DNA of 64,000 bases from Orthonyx spaldingii. Lineage: Eukaryota; Chordata; Aves; Passeriformes; Orthonychidae. Location of the stretch: assembly GCA_013397795.1 (NCBI GenBank), contig VZTJ01004023.1:927422-991421 (forward strand), given 5' to 3'. Made by a program: the position numbers and the translations under genes. How positions within the stretch are numbered: position 1 is the stretch's first letter; every line of letters starts with the position of its first letter. Below are positions 38,240 through 52,300 of this stretch, piece by piece. The notes below the pieces were generated by a model. That model was not told where the DNA came from, did not search any database, and saw only the letters and a program-made list of their open reading frames with translations.

Positions 38240-40308
38240 TATTTTTTTCTACCCGGGCATGGATCTTCTAAGCAACCTCCCCACTGGGGCTCAGAAGACT
38301 ACCTTCTTTTGTAATCTTGGGATATGTTTTGAAACAGTATGCTTGAAAAAGTAGATTAATACTTATCAGTACCAGTGCTACATTTTAAGATAAATCTCAG
38401 AGTAAAGGACTTGAGTAACACTGAATGAGGAACACTTGAGGATTGTTTGATACTGTGCCTCATACAAGAAGGCTGGAAGCTGATGAGGTTTAACTACTGC
38501 AATTTCAGTTTCATATGGTGAGGATAGGACAGACTTTACACTGTAATTCAATGAAAAAAAAATCGTATTTATAAATGGATAATCTAGGAAACTTTCCCAT
38601 CAAATACTAAAAGTAGCCATGACACAGGATGTGACTCAACTGTTTTGCTTTATGATACGAACCTATTGGCCCTAGTTTTCAGTGATTTACTAGGTATTGG
38701 ATATATATATATCACCATTTCTTTTTTCCCTGTCAGTTGTGACCACATCCTTTTTTCTTTAAAAAAATCCTTTGAATTATTTCTATTTCTTCATATTTGG
38801 GGAGTATAACTGAATTATTAGCATTATTATTACTTTATGGAAATTCCCCCAACAGGAACAGGTCAGGTATAACTACACAAGAAAAAACTAATCACCAACA
38901 AAATACTTTACTATTCACACAGAAAGAAGCCTAAATCTTGCAACATGCCTTTCTTTTTAACTCTGCCTAACATTTTCTGTTTCACAGTTTTCTTTTAATG
39001 CACACAAACATGTGAGTACTGCTAATATACCTTGTTTCTACTTGTTTGTCTTTATACAGCATATATCTGCTTTCAACATCCCACTTCTACCTGCTTTTAG
39101 GCTTAAAACCCTACCTTCAAGACTTGCTAAACTGCAGAGAAATACTCCAGGAATGAACCAGAGGTGTGTCTCATCATTAGCTTTCATCTTGAAGAGACAG
39201 TTAATTCTGTCATTGCTATTAACTGGACTGTCAGGCCAGAACAAAGGGTGACCTCTCCACAGTAACCCAACACTGTAACTTTACATAATTTGCATTATTT
39301 TCTTCTATTGTATCAGGAGGATAAAATTCATGACCAGATAATGACCAGGTTATGGCAGCCAGTGCAGGACAAAGCACTGATTCACAAACCTTGAGATACC
39401 CGTCACCATTTCTGATATCTGTGTCATCCATGGGCCCAGTTCAGACCCCACCTTGCCTTTGCCTCCTTGCCCACTGCACAACACAAGCGCACACAGTGAT
39501 CCAGAAACTTCCTAGCAGCAGGAGCTGGGGCAAAGACACAAAACACAGTGCATTGCTGCTCCTGCACCTGTCCCCTGCCCCAGATGAGCTTTTGAACCTC
39601 TGCATGTCCTTCCTCATTCACTGCCCCCTTTCCCAATCCAAGCTGCCCTACCTGCTGCAGTTCTGTGCTGTGATAGACCTTGGATTTAGGCACAGTTTGT
39701 TAAGGAGGCACCTCCCTGATCAGGACCCCATGAGCTATGAACCTCAGCTAGTCAGCGTATGAGAAGAGAAGCTGGCCTCTGAAAATAGGCAATTTTATTT
39801 TCTGAGGCAACAATCAGCAGTGCAGTGCTACTCAAGCAACTTTCCCCACTCAGACCACTCAATTTCTTGCCCTGTGTCTCACCCTTCACACTATAACTTT
39901 TTATGAGTGCACTAACTGTCCATTTTGGTGCCTTTGATGGAAAAATTATTATGCATTGTGTAAGATTTCCCATCATATATATAAAATCATATATTTTATA
40001 CTCATCATATTAAAAACAGATGCATTTTCATCAACATAATTAATGTTTGTTGTATTATCACTCAAATAACTGCATACAGTTGTAGCTGGAGAACACCACA
40101 GCTCTGAAATAGCACTCTTCATCTGTAGATCAATGCAAATGCAGCTGGTAATTTAGCTTTTGTGAGCAGGTCATCAGCATGACTAGCATATTAACATTGC
40201 AGCCAAGGAGCAACACTTAGAGGCATCTTTTAGAGGTTAATGAAAGGGCTTAATATGTACTTCAGCAGTGATTATTTCCAAGGAATTCGTTAAAGGCAAA
40301 TGGGTATC

Positions 40309-40328
40309 ACTTGAATTTTAATTCAAGT
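40309..40328. repeat. 20-bp AT-rich palindrome
   Basis: Arms ACTTGAATT and AATTCAAGT flank a two-base centre. It lies in an AT-rich stretch with several TAAT-type motifs that could be homeodomain sites, but this is weak evidence for a regulatory element. Confidence 0.8.
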
Positions 40329-43300
40329 TCTAATTTTAATCTGAGCAGTTAATATAGGTGCTGCCTGACTGTTAAGAATATATTCTTGCTCCTGATCCCG
40401 TTGTACCCTGCTTAGATTTGTTCAAATTAATTGTGTATGGTGCTACTGATTAAATTCCCTAGGAAAGAACACGATACTCATATATAATGACTAATTCTCT
40501 CAGCTTATTGATCCTAAGTTCACAATCATTATGTCAGTGCAAGTGCAGAATACAGGAAAGACAAATGCTATGCTTGGATCATAGAGAAGGCTCATACCAA
40601 GAGCAGCAGCTCATAGCAGCCTTAACTATTTCACATTAAAGATATACACTGTTATCTACTTAATTTTGCATTGATTTCCCTCTGCCACCACCCCCCAAAA
40701 CAAATTCTGACAAAACAAATAAATACACACACACCAAAGAACCATTTGGAAGCATTCAGCATATTCATAAATTATTCACTGTAAAGACCCACACTGGAAT
40801 CCTCCAGTGAATTGTCATTAGAAACAGATGAAAGAGCATCCCTTCCAATGACCTAAGGACTAGGAAAGATCAGATCCATGCAGGCACCTACCTGCTGCTA
40901 CATATGAGCTACAATTATTTCTCATATTCCTTCAGCTGGGCTTTGTCTCTTGTAGGGCAATCTTCATCTTTCTGTCTGAAATCTTTGAGGCCTTCATAAA
41001 AATGCATTCCCAGAAAGATCAGACCCTTGAGGCAGAATTGCATCATTCCTTGATTCATAATGCCCCTGGTAACTGAACCCTCATTCACCAATTTCTCAGC
41101 AAAGGCAACCAGCTGGCACTTCAGCTACCAAAAGAGTGGAGACTATTGTGCAAATGCAGAGATCCAGAATTACTTCTTCAAAATTAATTCTATCTAATTG
41201 CATGCGGGAATATAGTAAATAGAAGAATGAATTAAAAGAAATTAATTCTTCCAAATGCTTTAACTTACTGAGGGAAAACATAAATGCTAGAGTCAACTTA
41301 TCCCAGCCTTATCTCCTAGGGAGAGGGCTCTGCCTGCTCGAAGGTGCTTCTCAGTCTTTTCTGGGGTTTTCATTTTTAACCAGAGAAGGTTTGTTCAGTC
41401 TGAGTGTGCTGAAACTCCTCAGCTCATATTTAATATCACACCCTGAGACACTGAAGATAAAATTTAAAGCACCATTAGCACTCAGTACAATCTACTAAAT
41501 GATGTCAAAGGGATTCTTGAAAGCTACTCCTTGTCTCCTGCAGACAGAAGAGGGAAACTTAGCAAGAGATACCCTTTGCATGCAAATAGCAAAGCAACAT
41601 GAAACAATGAGAAACAAGAAAAAAAGGAAGAAATATTATATTCATTAAAATAATGTAAGAAGCTCCCAACAAAGCAGTAATGCTGCTTATTTAACCAGCA
41701 GGATATTGCTGCCTTTCACAGGAACAATGCTGTTACAATAGCACTCAGAAATTCTGTGTTAAATGCTCTTCAGCATTTTTCAAATGTTTTAAATGTTCAG
41801 TAGTATGAGATTTTTTTGGTTTATATGCTTGCACTGGACATGCTAACCAGCATTTTTTCTCCAACAGGACAGTTTTTAAACCAGATGAAGATAGTAACGT
41901 GGAAAAAACCCTAGTAGTATTGAAGTTACACAGTGCATGAGAAATGAAACAATATCTGAATCTATTTCTTTGCAAGGGTTAGGAAAGAATCTGCCTTGAC
42001 AGAAATGTTCTGCATTAAGAAGGAAAAATCAGAGCTCCACAAACACTGGAGAAATACACAGTGATTTTTAAAATTTTTTTTTTTCAGTTTTGTTTTTTAT
42101 TCTGTTTCATTTTTTAATTGCTACCTGTTTTAACGTTCTGGAATGTGTGCTCTGTACTTCCTATATTGTGCACTGGCTTTATGGAAGCATGAGGTAACCT
42201 ACATGATTTTAACTAAAATTTTTGTTTCCATCTACAAAGTTATTAAATAACTTTCCTTCCTACTGTTCTAACTGTGTAGTGGTATATTTTAAAAGGCATT
42301 TAAAAAGTCTTTAGATAATTTGTTACTATTGTAAATTAACTAAGTATGGATACTATATAAATTAACCATGACACATGGAAACAAATCTTTCAATCTCTGC
42401 TAGGCAAAATTTCTAATCAAATTAAGAAAGCTTTACCTAAACTGTATCTAAATAAGAGCTAGAGGAGTTGGTCACAGGCAGGAGCTGGGACACCTGTCAA
42501 AAAACAATCAGGAGCACTGGAAAATTTGTCCTCAAGAGGGAACTTACTCTGTACCATGCTAACCACTCTCCTAACTTTACTCACCTAAGACTTCTTCTAT
42601 ACGAACTGATGAGCATGTAGGTGTACATTAACATTCCTGGATGTATTTGCATATATGAATATTGATAAGCAGAACTGTTAAGCTATTTTATCATCACTCA
42701 TGTAAAAGCTGTAGGAAGGAACTGCTGGATTCACTGTGGTGTATGTTTAACACTGCCAGTTCACTCTTCTTCATAGTGTTAAACTATTTTTATTTTATGA
42801 TACAAAGCCTTCCTAAAAGCAACAAAAAAGAACTTAAGGTAATCACAGATAATATGCAAAGAATAAAAAATACTTAATACTCAGTAGGAATATCTCTCTC
42901 TTCTGTGTACAGAGAAAGGGCCAGGGAAGAGGAATTTCCCTTGTGTAAATCTCTTCTGGAGATTAATTCAATATAGTACATGCCCCTGTGGATCAAGAAA
43001 CTCCAGATACATTAAGTATACATACACCTGTTCATTGTCTCACAGATATGGAAAAAAAGGTAAGTCTTTCATGAGACACTAAGACAGAAACAAGAATTGC
43101 ACTCTTTTGAACTCATGAAGGAATTAAACAACTGCCTGTCCCCCTCATGGCAGGAAAATCTCCTCCTATTAAAATAAATGCTACTGTAATGGGAGCTGAT
43201 CTGCATAATGTTATGGTAACACATGCACTTCCTTCCTCTGAACAAAAGATGTTGTTTTCCAAAATTAACTTGACATCAACCTAGTAAAAATTGCTTACAA

Positions 43301-46300
43301 TGAATAGCTGCATTACTAGACTATTCCTCTCGAAGATAAAGATCATTTATATGATAAAATGAAATGCTCCTTGTATCTCGGAATCATAGTTATTTGTGCT
43401 TTGGACAGATATTTTTCAATAGCTTTGGTGTCCCTTCCAAATTGATAAGAATACATAACCTGTGTGTCAAGAAGTGCTCATTTTTGCTTTTAGAAATGCA
43501 ATTGGCAACAAGTAAACTAGAAAAATTTGCAAGTCTTCTGAATCCTGTTCTCAATTAATTGTAAGTGCTCTCTCTTTTCTCCCAACTTGTACGCAATTCA
43601 TTACACCTCAGCTTTTCTTCTTGGCCTTGATAAAACCTGACACAGTAGTTTTCTTTCTTCTTAATTAAAAATTTTTTTTACTTTGCTGTAAGGTTTTGGG
43701 AATGACTTTATTGTATTTGGCAATGGAGGATATTTGAAAGAAAACTACTCTGTGGGCCTTTCTGCACCAGTTCTGCTTCTCTCTGTTTGCCTGAAATTGT
43801 GAGGCTTTGTATTTGATAACCCAGATGGTCCCTACTAGTCTTGCATTCCTTAAAAAGGACACCGAGTACTGTAAACTGATGCCACATGGCATACAAAAAA
43901 TCACAAAATTCTTTAAAATGTCAGGCAGCTACCGAGCAAGTTCTAGCCCCATTAACTAAAGGACAGTTACCATTTTCCAATGCAGTTGTGTTAACAAGCT
44001 CTGAAATCAGAAAATTAAGCTCGTTTTACCATTAAACAAAGGTATCAATGCAACATCTCTCCTCCAGATCTGCAGCAGCAGAAGTATGATTATTAAAAAT
44101 AAATGAAATCCTGAAAATACAGTAAAACCTGACATTTCATTGGACATGATGATCCTAAAAATAGTCACCTAGATGTGGTTTTGTGTGCAGATGGGTATTT
44201 GACACACAGATGAAGAGCACTCTCCATCACTACTGTTATGATCTACATTTGTCTTCAGAGGTTTTACACCTTTTTGCAGCAACAACTGTCTTTTGCTGCC
44301 CCTCAGGGTGGCAGCCAGGGCCTGGCCTCACACGACCCCTCAAGTGGTACCCAGTATAAAGGAACAACACAACTGATTTTGTACTAGGAAACAGTTTGTA
44401 CCCCAGGAGTAGCATTTGTTGCTGTCCATATTCTATAAAATAACCTTCATGGAAGTTAAGTGATAATGTGAAGCTCAAGACTGGTAAGGACTTTCAACCT
44501 GATAGACAACCCTGACTGCACAAAATCATCACTAAGATGTGATGCCAAGAAAACAAATAACTTCAGCAGGGATCCAAAGCAACATGGTTTAGAAGCTAGG
44601 AATAAGCTAGCAAGGAAATGTGAAGAAAAGCACCAGCACCAAATCCAGTTTGCAATAAATATGGAGATGCACGCTGGAAAATGTAATACACATTTGTGTA
44701 GCAGACAACAAGGATCTGAAGCACTGCTCTTTGCTAGGCACCTCTTTCAGGCTGCACTGCTTACAACTCATCCTTTTCAGGGATCCACATCAGGTATCCA
44801 AACATTCACTGTGGCCTTCTCATTACTAAGAATGCATTTGAGAAAGCATGAGTGAGTTTGTAAGCAGGTTGCTATTAAGAATCAATTAAGATTGTTTGTC
44901 CTGAAATTGTGAAACCAGTATGAAGTGTTATCAAAGGTTTTCCAAGTGATAAGCCTTTCTAAATCGCCCTTGCTTTCACACAAGGGACTTTTCAAAGGCA
45001 CAAAGAACAGTTTGGTGCTCAAATGCCTTTAAAAATGTCTTTGATAGAAAGCCACCAGGGAAGTGAGTTAGTGTTACAGCTCTGACTTTTCCAACACTAC
45101 AAGTCAGTCCTTTGTTTCTCCTCTACAGAAAAAAGCAACAAGTTTCTTGTAATTAAGGATTCCCCACACACAAAGCATTGAAGGTGGCATTTTCTGATCT
45201 CCTTAGAAGTCAGTAGCTTAAATAAGACTCCATCTTTGCTTTGCAGGGTTCACAGAGCTTCCATTATTATCTTTTCAAATGATCTCTTCTAAGCATGTCT
45301 TATTTAAATCCTCTTGTATCAGCCCACAACAGTCATTTATCTAATGATTTGTTTGCTTTCCCTACTTCCCCCACTGATCTATCAACATGGCCAGTTAGCT
45401 TTTTGTCCTTTATGGGATCAAGGAAATTTTAACCCAAACCTCTCGAGAATACAACACTGCCCATAGAATATTAGTCTAAACAATTCCAAAATACAGCAGA
45501 AGACAGTAAAATCACTCAGAAAAACAGGCAAGGAGGAAGAAAAATCCCCCATTTTGGATAAAGAGTTTACTAAAGGAGCAGCACTTAAACAGAGAGATGG
45601 GAGGTCCCTGCTTCCTGTCCCCAAACTACAGGAAAACTGAACAAAGGTATAACAACAAAATACACCCTTGTCACAACTCTTCTCTGTTTATGTTTGGGGT
45701 GATTCTTATTTAAGGCTGCTGGCAGGCTTTTGCTCTTCTTTACCCAATCACACTTACCCTAATAGGCTGGGATAGGATAAAGATCAGAGGACCAAGCTCA
45801 CAGTTCTCCTTAAAAGGATTGCAAAGTAATGACTCCAACTGCAAAGGGTCTTTGTTAATGCATATATAAACTAAATAACACTTGAATTATTAGGGCATGT
45901 GTTACTGAAGTCCAAGCTTTGCCTTGTCAGAAATAGAGATAAGCACCAGCTGCTAAGTTTGAAACGGTCACATTGCAACTCTAGATTTGAGCTGGGGTCT
46001 CACACCATTCACTAACAGCCTTTCACATTCTTAGTTGGAAATTTCAAAACTTCACTCTCTTTTCCTATCATATTTGTTCTCCTTTTCAATATTTTATATT
46101 AAGGTGATGCTGTAGGTAGAATTAGGCACATGAATATATATATGAAAAAAATGTGCTATTACAAACATATTTCAAATACACACTGTTAAAATACAAAGAA
46201 ATAAACAACTTGTGGCTCTCATAGTACAGGCCTCCTATCCATACACAAGTTTAAGAACTGAGTAAGTGCAGGGTGTAGAGTACAGGAAGTTCTGCAGAAA

Positions 46301-49300
46301 GTAAAAAAATATACTTTTAGTTACAGACTGCAAGGAAAGCACCCAGTGTCCTGTTGAGATCCTTGTATCATTCATCTACTTTTACAAACAAATGCTGCAG
46401 AAAGAGGAAATTTCTTTTAAAGATATATTCCTGATTCTCTAGCTCAATAAAAATCATTAAACATTTATTGATTGATCCACCTGTATTTACAGATAGAATC
46501 AAACTGCTAAAATTTCACCTGCTGACAGCCAAGTATGAAAGACTTTGGGAAAAAGCTCACCATTTTCCAAGATCAATTTATCAAGTGCTTTTAGAATCCA
46601 GCAGCAAAAACCAGGAATCTTGACAGGAGCACTGCAATCAGAGTGCTAATGGAACACATGTTGCCATCACAGTACAGACAAAATAGGTAAAATGCTATTA
46701 TTATTTGTTATTACTGAACCCTGCATGCCTGGATGCCCATTTGTACCTGCAAACACTTGCACAGCATAAGCTTCAAGGAAAATAAAACTACAAGAGTATA
46801 AGGAAAAAACTGTAACATAAAGGAGAAAAACCCCACAGCAGAAGCTGTCCTTGGTAGGTCCCACCATAACAGACAGTGAAACAAAACCTTCTGAGAAGAG
46901 TTTTCAGATCAAATGTCACTGCTCTTTTCTTTTACAAAGGTCACCAGCATAGACTTCCACTTTGTGTGCATTCATGATGAAGTGTTTTAGAAAATCCCCA
47001 AACAAAGCAGAGAATGTCTAATAAAATTTCTTATTTATTCGTTATTCTTTTTATGGCAAAGACACTGTATGTGATTGCACTTGAACTGCTCATCTCCTTA
47101 CCTGCATCACCTTGTGTTCTGCATTCTCTTAACTCATCAGGTCTCCTATCCAAATTTAATATTGCTTTCCCTGTCACTATTTTTTCATTATTTTTTTCTC
47201 TCACTAGAATAATTCATATTTAATTTAGTTATTGACGTATATTTTGATAGGTTGCTATATAAAGTTCCAGTTTGATAAATTTATGTTGTAAACAATTATA
47301 TCAATTTCACACACACACAGAAATTCTTGTATGTTAAGACCAAACCTACCCAGTATGTCAATGGATTATGTTGAGACTGTTGTATATCAAATCTTTCAGG
47401 ATGAGCTGCATTACCATTATTTTAATTTTTTAATACAGTCACTACATTCTTCACAGCTAAACATGTTCAACAGCATTTAAGAGTGACACTTATATAAAAT
47501 TTCCAAATACTGTGAAAACCAACGTTACCAAAATGAAATTTTAAGCACTGGCATTAACATAATGCCTCTCAAAAATAAACAATAAATAATTTGAGAAAGC
47601 AGTCCTTCCTTAAGTGCAGCCACTTCCTTAACAGTACCAACATCAACATAAGATATTCAGTTTAGGGATTTTTCGTTTTTGTCAAGATCTTCTAGAAGGA
47701 CTGACCCAACCAAATTTCCTCAGAACAAAAGCAAGGAAACAAGGAGCACTGAGCCCTGTCAGGCAATGCATAGTAAAACTCAGAATCACTTTCCCATTAT
47801 ATCAGAATTATAAGCATATTATAGAGGTCTTAAAAAATATTTTTTTCTCAGACATACAGTTCAACTCTAGCTTTTTTGCTTGGGCAGTATTAAGCAAGGT
47901 CAATTTTATTCTTAAATTTTAGAATTGCATGGGGATACTCAACAGACTTCACTGTCATCTTGGGAAGTCCTAATCACACAACTCTGCTGCACTGATGTCA
48001 AATATTCAAAGAGATTCCTATGAGAGACCCCCATTGCCAGTGTTATATGGCTGGTAATATTTTTACTATAATTCCTGCTGCCAGCCCTGGATTATGATCA
48101 ACTGTGCCCAGCTCCTTTTTAGTCCATTCTTTGACTGTGATTTTCCCTTTCCCTCTGCAAATCAAGGCTTATTTGGGAACGTACAAACTCCATTTTAAGC
48201 ACATCTTTCAGGACTGAAGCTGTAAGCTGCTCAGCACATGAAGATTAGCAGAGGAGCACACACTACGATCGAGCTGCAAACCCCAAGCTTCTGGTCTTTG
48301 TTTGACAAACTAATCCACTACAGGAAAGTCAAGTGCCAGTCTTCTGAAAACATTCCTGAAGAAAATGGAAGTGGACAAGGGGTAACACATGCTAACGAGA
48401 AAGCATCTGTTTATTAACTAAAGGTTGTAATCTGCTTTCTATTCTCCCAATGCAGTTAGAGTTAATATTTATGAGGCACACTTTCAATCAGGTGGTTAAT
48501 TTCCGCATTCAGACAATCTGATGGGTTTAATTCAGAGGCATGTCCTCACTTATGCATCAGCATACCAAGCTCATTTCCTGTGCAGTGCAAGGTAGGTAGA
48601 TGCTGTACACAGAGTTACCACTTAAATCATGTTTCCAGGTGCTCTGCCTGACAATGCATGATTAAAATATCCTCTGTGAGCTGATTTCCTGTGATTCACA
48701 ACCAAAAAGCTTTGCTTTAGCCACTTCTTAGGGCTAAAAGTTTCAGTTTAATTTCAGGTACACAGGACACATCTAGCTGCCATGTCCCACTGTTTCCTGG
48801 CTCTTCCCATTAACATAGCTGCAAAAGTGGCATTGCTCTCTGCAGAAAGTAAATTTATACATATTGTTTTACAAACATATTACATTTGAGGCCTGCTTAG
48901 TTCATTAGCTAATTTGAGTAAATGAAAGTTTTTTTGAAAAACAGTTTTCCTCCAAGCTGGGTCACAAACATAATAGCAGAGTTCTTTTTAAGATAGTATC
49001 AGCAGGTATTCAAGAATAATGTCAAGTGGTCATTCTGTGTGGCAACAGAGGTTTCATTTGAGTTCCAGCTGCAGAATTTGGCATTATGCAATTCAGTTGC
49101 TAAAAGACCAACAGAAATCCAAAACTGAGGATGTAAGACTAGAGCTAAAGGCTTTTTTGCTTACAAGAAAAATTCTGCTAAGTTGATACATGATTATGCA
49201 TATTTTCAAGGGAAGAGTTCATTACATTTGTACATTGATCAATACACAGTTCCTACAGGCTACAACCTGAAAAATATAACCAGTTCAAGGGGATTCTTTA

Positions 49301-52300
49301 AAAATATGAAAAGAGTAAGTTTTAGTAACTTATAGCTCCAAATCCTTCCCCTCAGTTTAATTAATTCATAAGGTTTTACAGGAAGGGATTGAGACTATGA
49401 AAATCTTCGTTAAGTCAGAATTACAACTTCCATGGCTTCCAGAGTCAAATTTTGTAGACAAATAAGGAGCCAGCCTCAATTGCTCAAGGAATTCCTTTTT
49501 CATATGGAGTCACAGGGAAGAAATTTACTATTTACTATTATCATACAAAATTAGTGTCCCTCATCTGCGCATTGCTCCTGTATCTGTGCTGTGTTTTGAT
49601 GTAACAGCTGTTATGCAGCAGCTCCTAATTAGATTTTCTGCTGTCATCCACCTTTCTATACTTTAGCCTCATTAACACAATGCTTGCAGATGTCAAGAAT
49701 AGCTTCATTGAGCCTGGTTCAACACAAAGGCTTAAATATGTCAAGCTTTAGCTGCCACCTCAGAAAAGCACTCCCAGAAGGAACCACTGGTTGACAGGAC
49801 TCAGATGCATTAGTATCTTAGTTACTTCTAAATTTTAATTTCTAATTCCTCAGTATACACAGCTGCACCCAGTAGGTCTAAACCACAAGCCACATTTTTG
49901 GGTTTGATAAGTTTCTATCCAGTAGCAGACCAGCTTTTGAAATGTCATTCCAACATATATTAATCTCTTTTATACTTCCACATAACTAATAGTAATAGAT
50001 TTAGTTACCTTTCTGGCTGAGTTCTTGTTTTAGCTGCTTTTTGAATGTTAATTATTAACACTGACAAAGTGCACTTGCAGCTGTGCTGAACATTTCTTAG
50101 TGTAGCTGTGGCCAGGAAGGAAGCAAACCTCACTGGGACATTATATAAGTGCAGTTGCCAAGAATATCACTTTGTTGCTTTATGACCTCAGTAAAAATCA
50201 GTATGCAAAAACATTGCAATTTAAATATTTTAATTAGCTGCTATTGAGTTAAAGACTGTTATCTTTAATATGGCCCACAAAAAAAATCTAAACAGACTTT
50301 AAATTTAAGAGCTGATGAGCTTTCTGCTGCTTTCAGTCTCAATCTTCAAGAGTGGCATTTCTAGTGCGTGAAGTAACCTCTCAGAGAGTTGAAAAAGTGT
50401 CAGTAAAATATCCCACAGAATTTCTACTTACATAACCAATCCACAGCCTTCAAAAAAAGTTCAAGTAAACCAACCTGGCAAGCTCACCATATCATAAACA
50501 GCTCTGCCTCTGCTTTGCATGCATTTGTGACTGAAGGATGGAGAAACAAATAAAGCAGCAGGAAAAAAATAAAACAAGTTGTTCAGCTCAGGAAGGTTTT
50601 GCTTCCACAAGTGTGTGAAAGTATTAAAAAAGTGCTTTTCAAAGCAGTCACCAAATCGAAACATTCAAATGGGACAATATTGTCAAATTGTAACATACAC
50701 TTCTAATCAAGGTCCTAGTGATTTATGACCATCTTAAATATTGACTGAGAAGTATATTCCCTAATCTCTTGTCATCCCCTCAATCCAGAAAGCACTGAGT
50801 GGGAAAGAGAATATGGAACACAGCCCTTTTCTTGAATCTAAGGAAGGAGTTCTTATGTAGTGAGGAACAAGCTGTAATGTCATAGAACGATGCAGCATTA
50901 GGTGAACACATCAAGTACATTACGGAAAAGGAGGCTTGTCTCTGATATTTAACAAATACCTAAAGATCAGTTGTAAGCAAACTTAGAAAAATCACATATT
51001 GGCAGAGAAATACAAAGTAAATTTTGTCTTGCACCAGTCTCATGTATGAGTTTTGTTAGTGGTCCTCTTGTGAAATATTTTGCTTACCCCCATATTGCCC
51101 CCACAAATAGACTGTGCACGTAGGTGAGAGTAGAGTAGAACTCCAACAGCTTTAAAGAGACAATTAAATTGTAGGTAGAAATCAAGTCAGAAGCCATTCT
51201 TTCTTCATCAAATCTTATCCATTTTATTATTCATTTTTCATGGAACTTTCTCTATACACTGTATGTTTTGAAACACCAAATTCTCTCATTCCACAAAAAT
51301 AGGAAACTGTAATGTGCACACAGGGAGTGAGGGGAACAACATAAAGACCAGATTAGTGCGTAACATTAAAAATACAAATGGTAAAATATAATGTACTGGA
51401 GAGCTCCAAGTAGTGCACAGTCACATGCAAAGGTACCTCCTACCTATCACACAAATCTTAATTTCACAGCATCCATCTCTGTGTTGCTACACCCCAGGGA
51501 ACAGTGTTGGCATGGTAACTGCAGGCTCTATGTCTTTCTTTTTTTTCCTATTAGCAGTCATATGAGTTTTTGTTAGCTTCAGGATCAGGTAAATTTAGAC
51601 AGATAGCACTGCTTATTTGGGAAAAAAAAGAAGAGGTGGTTTGTCTGAAAATGCAACCAATCCCACATGGGGAAAGAGCAGAAGCACAACTTAGATTTAA
51701 AAAAAAAAATAAACAAATAAAAAAACTCATAAGGAAAAATTATACATGTCTATACTCGCCAAAACTGTGTCAAGAAAAATATGCATCAACAACTTTGTCA
51801 ATCTGACCAGAGTCATGTTAAGGACAGAATGGGCTAAATTTCATTTTCCTTCTGATATCTTCATTATCAATTTCAGTAGAAAAGCAGAAGAATGGTCAGA
51901 ATTGGAAAAAGTCTTCAAATAAGTTACCTTAACAGTCATCATCTTAGTAGAACCAATTTTATATACAGGGAAAATGGCAGTTTAAATTTTTAAACAAAGA
52001 AAGAGTGCCTCATAATTCCATTATTTTTATCACAGAAGAATAACTGCAGACTAAAGAAACACTAGATAGTTGAAGACTATCAGGAAAAAAAGTCAAAATC
52101 ACAATGCATACAGCTAAGCCTTATCTATAAGTGTCTCCAGGATTGCCTCAATGACCAAGTGAATGATTTCCTATTAGTGTAGCTCTTTCCTACATTCCAT
52201 TTGCACAATATAGACTGACATGATCCAGTCAAAGGCACGTAGTGCATAACAAATAACTTATGAATTCATTAGACACTGCTTGTAGTGGACATGCTATGGA

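Noticed and set aside
39352..39762. 136-aa open frame on the plus strand in a GC-richer block
   Set aside because: Low-complexity Leu/Ser/Pro composition and no recognisable domain or splice context; probably chance.
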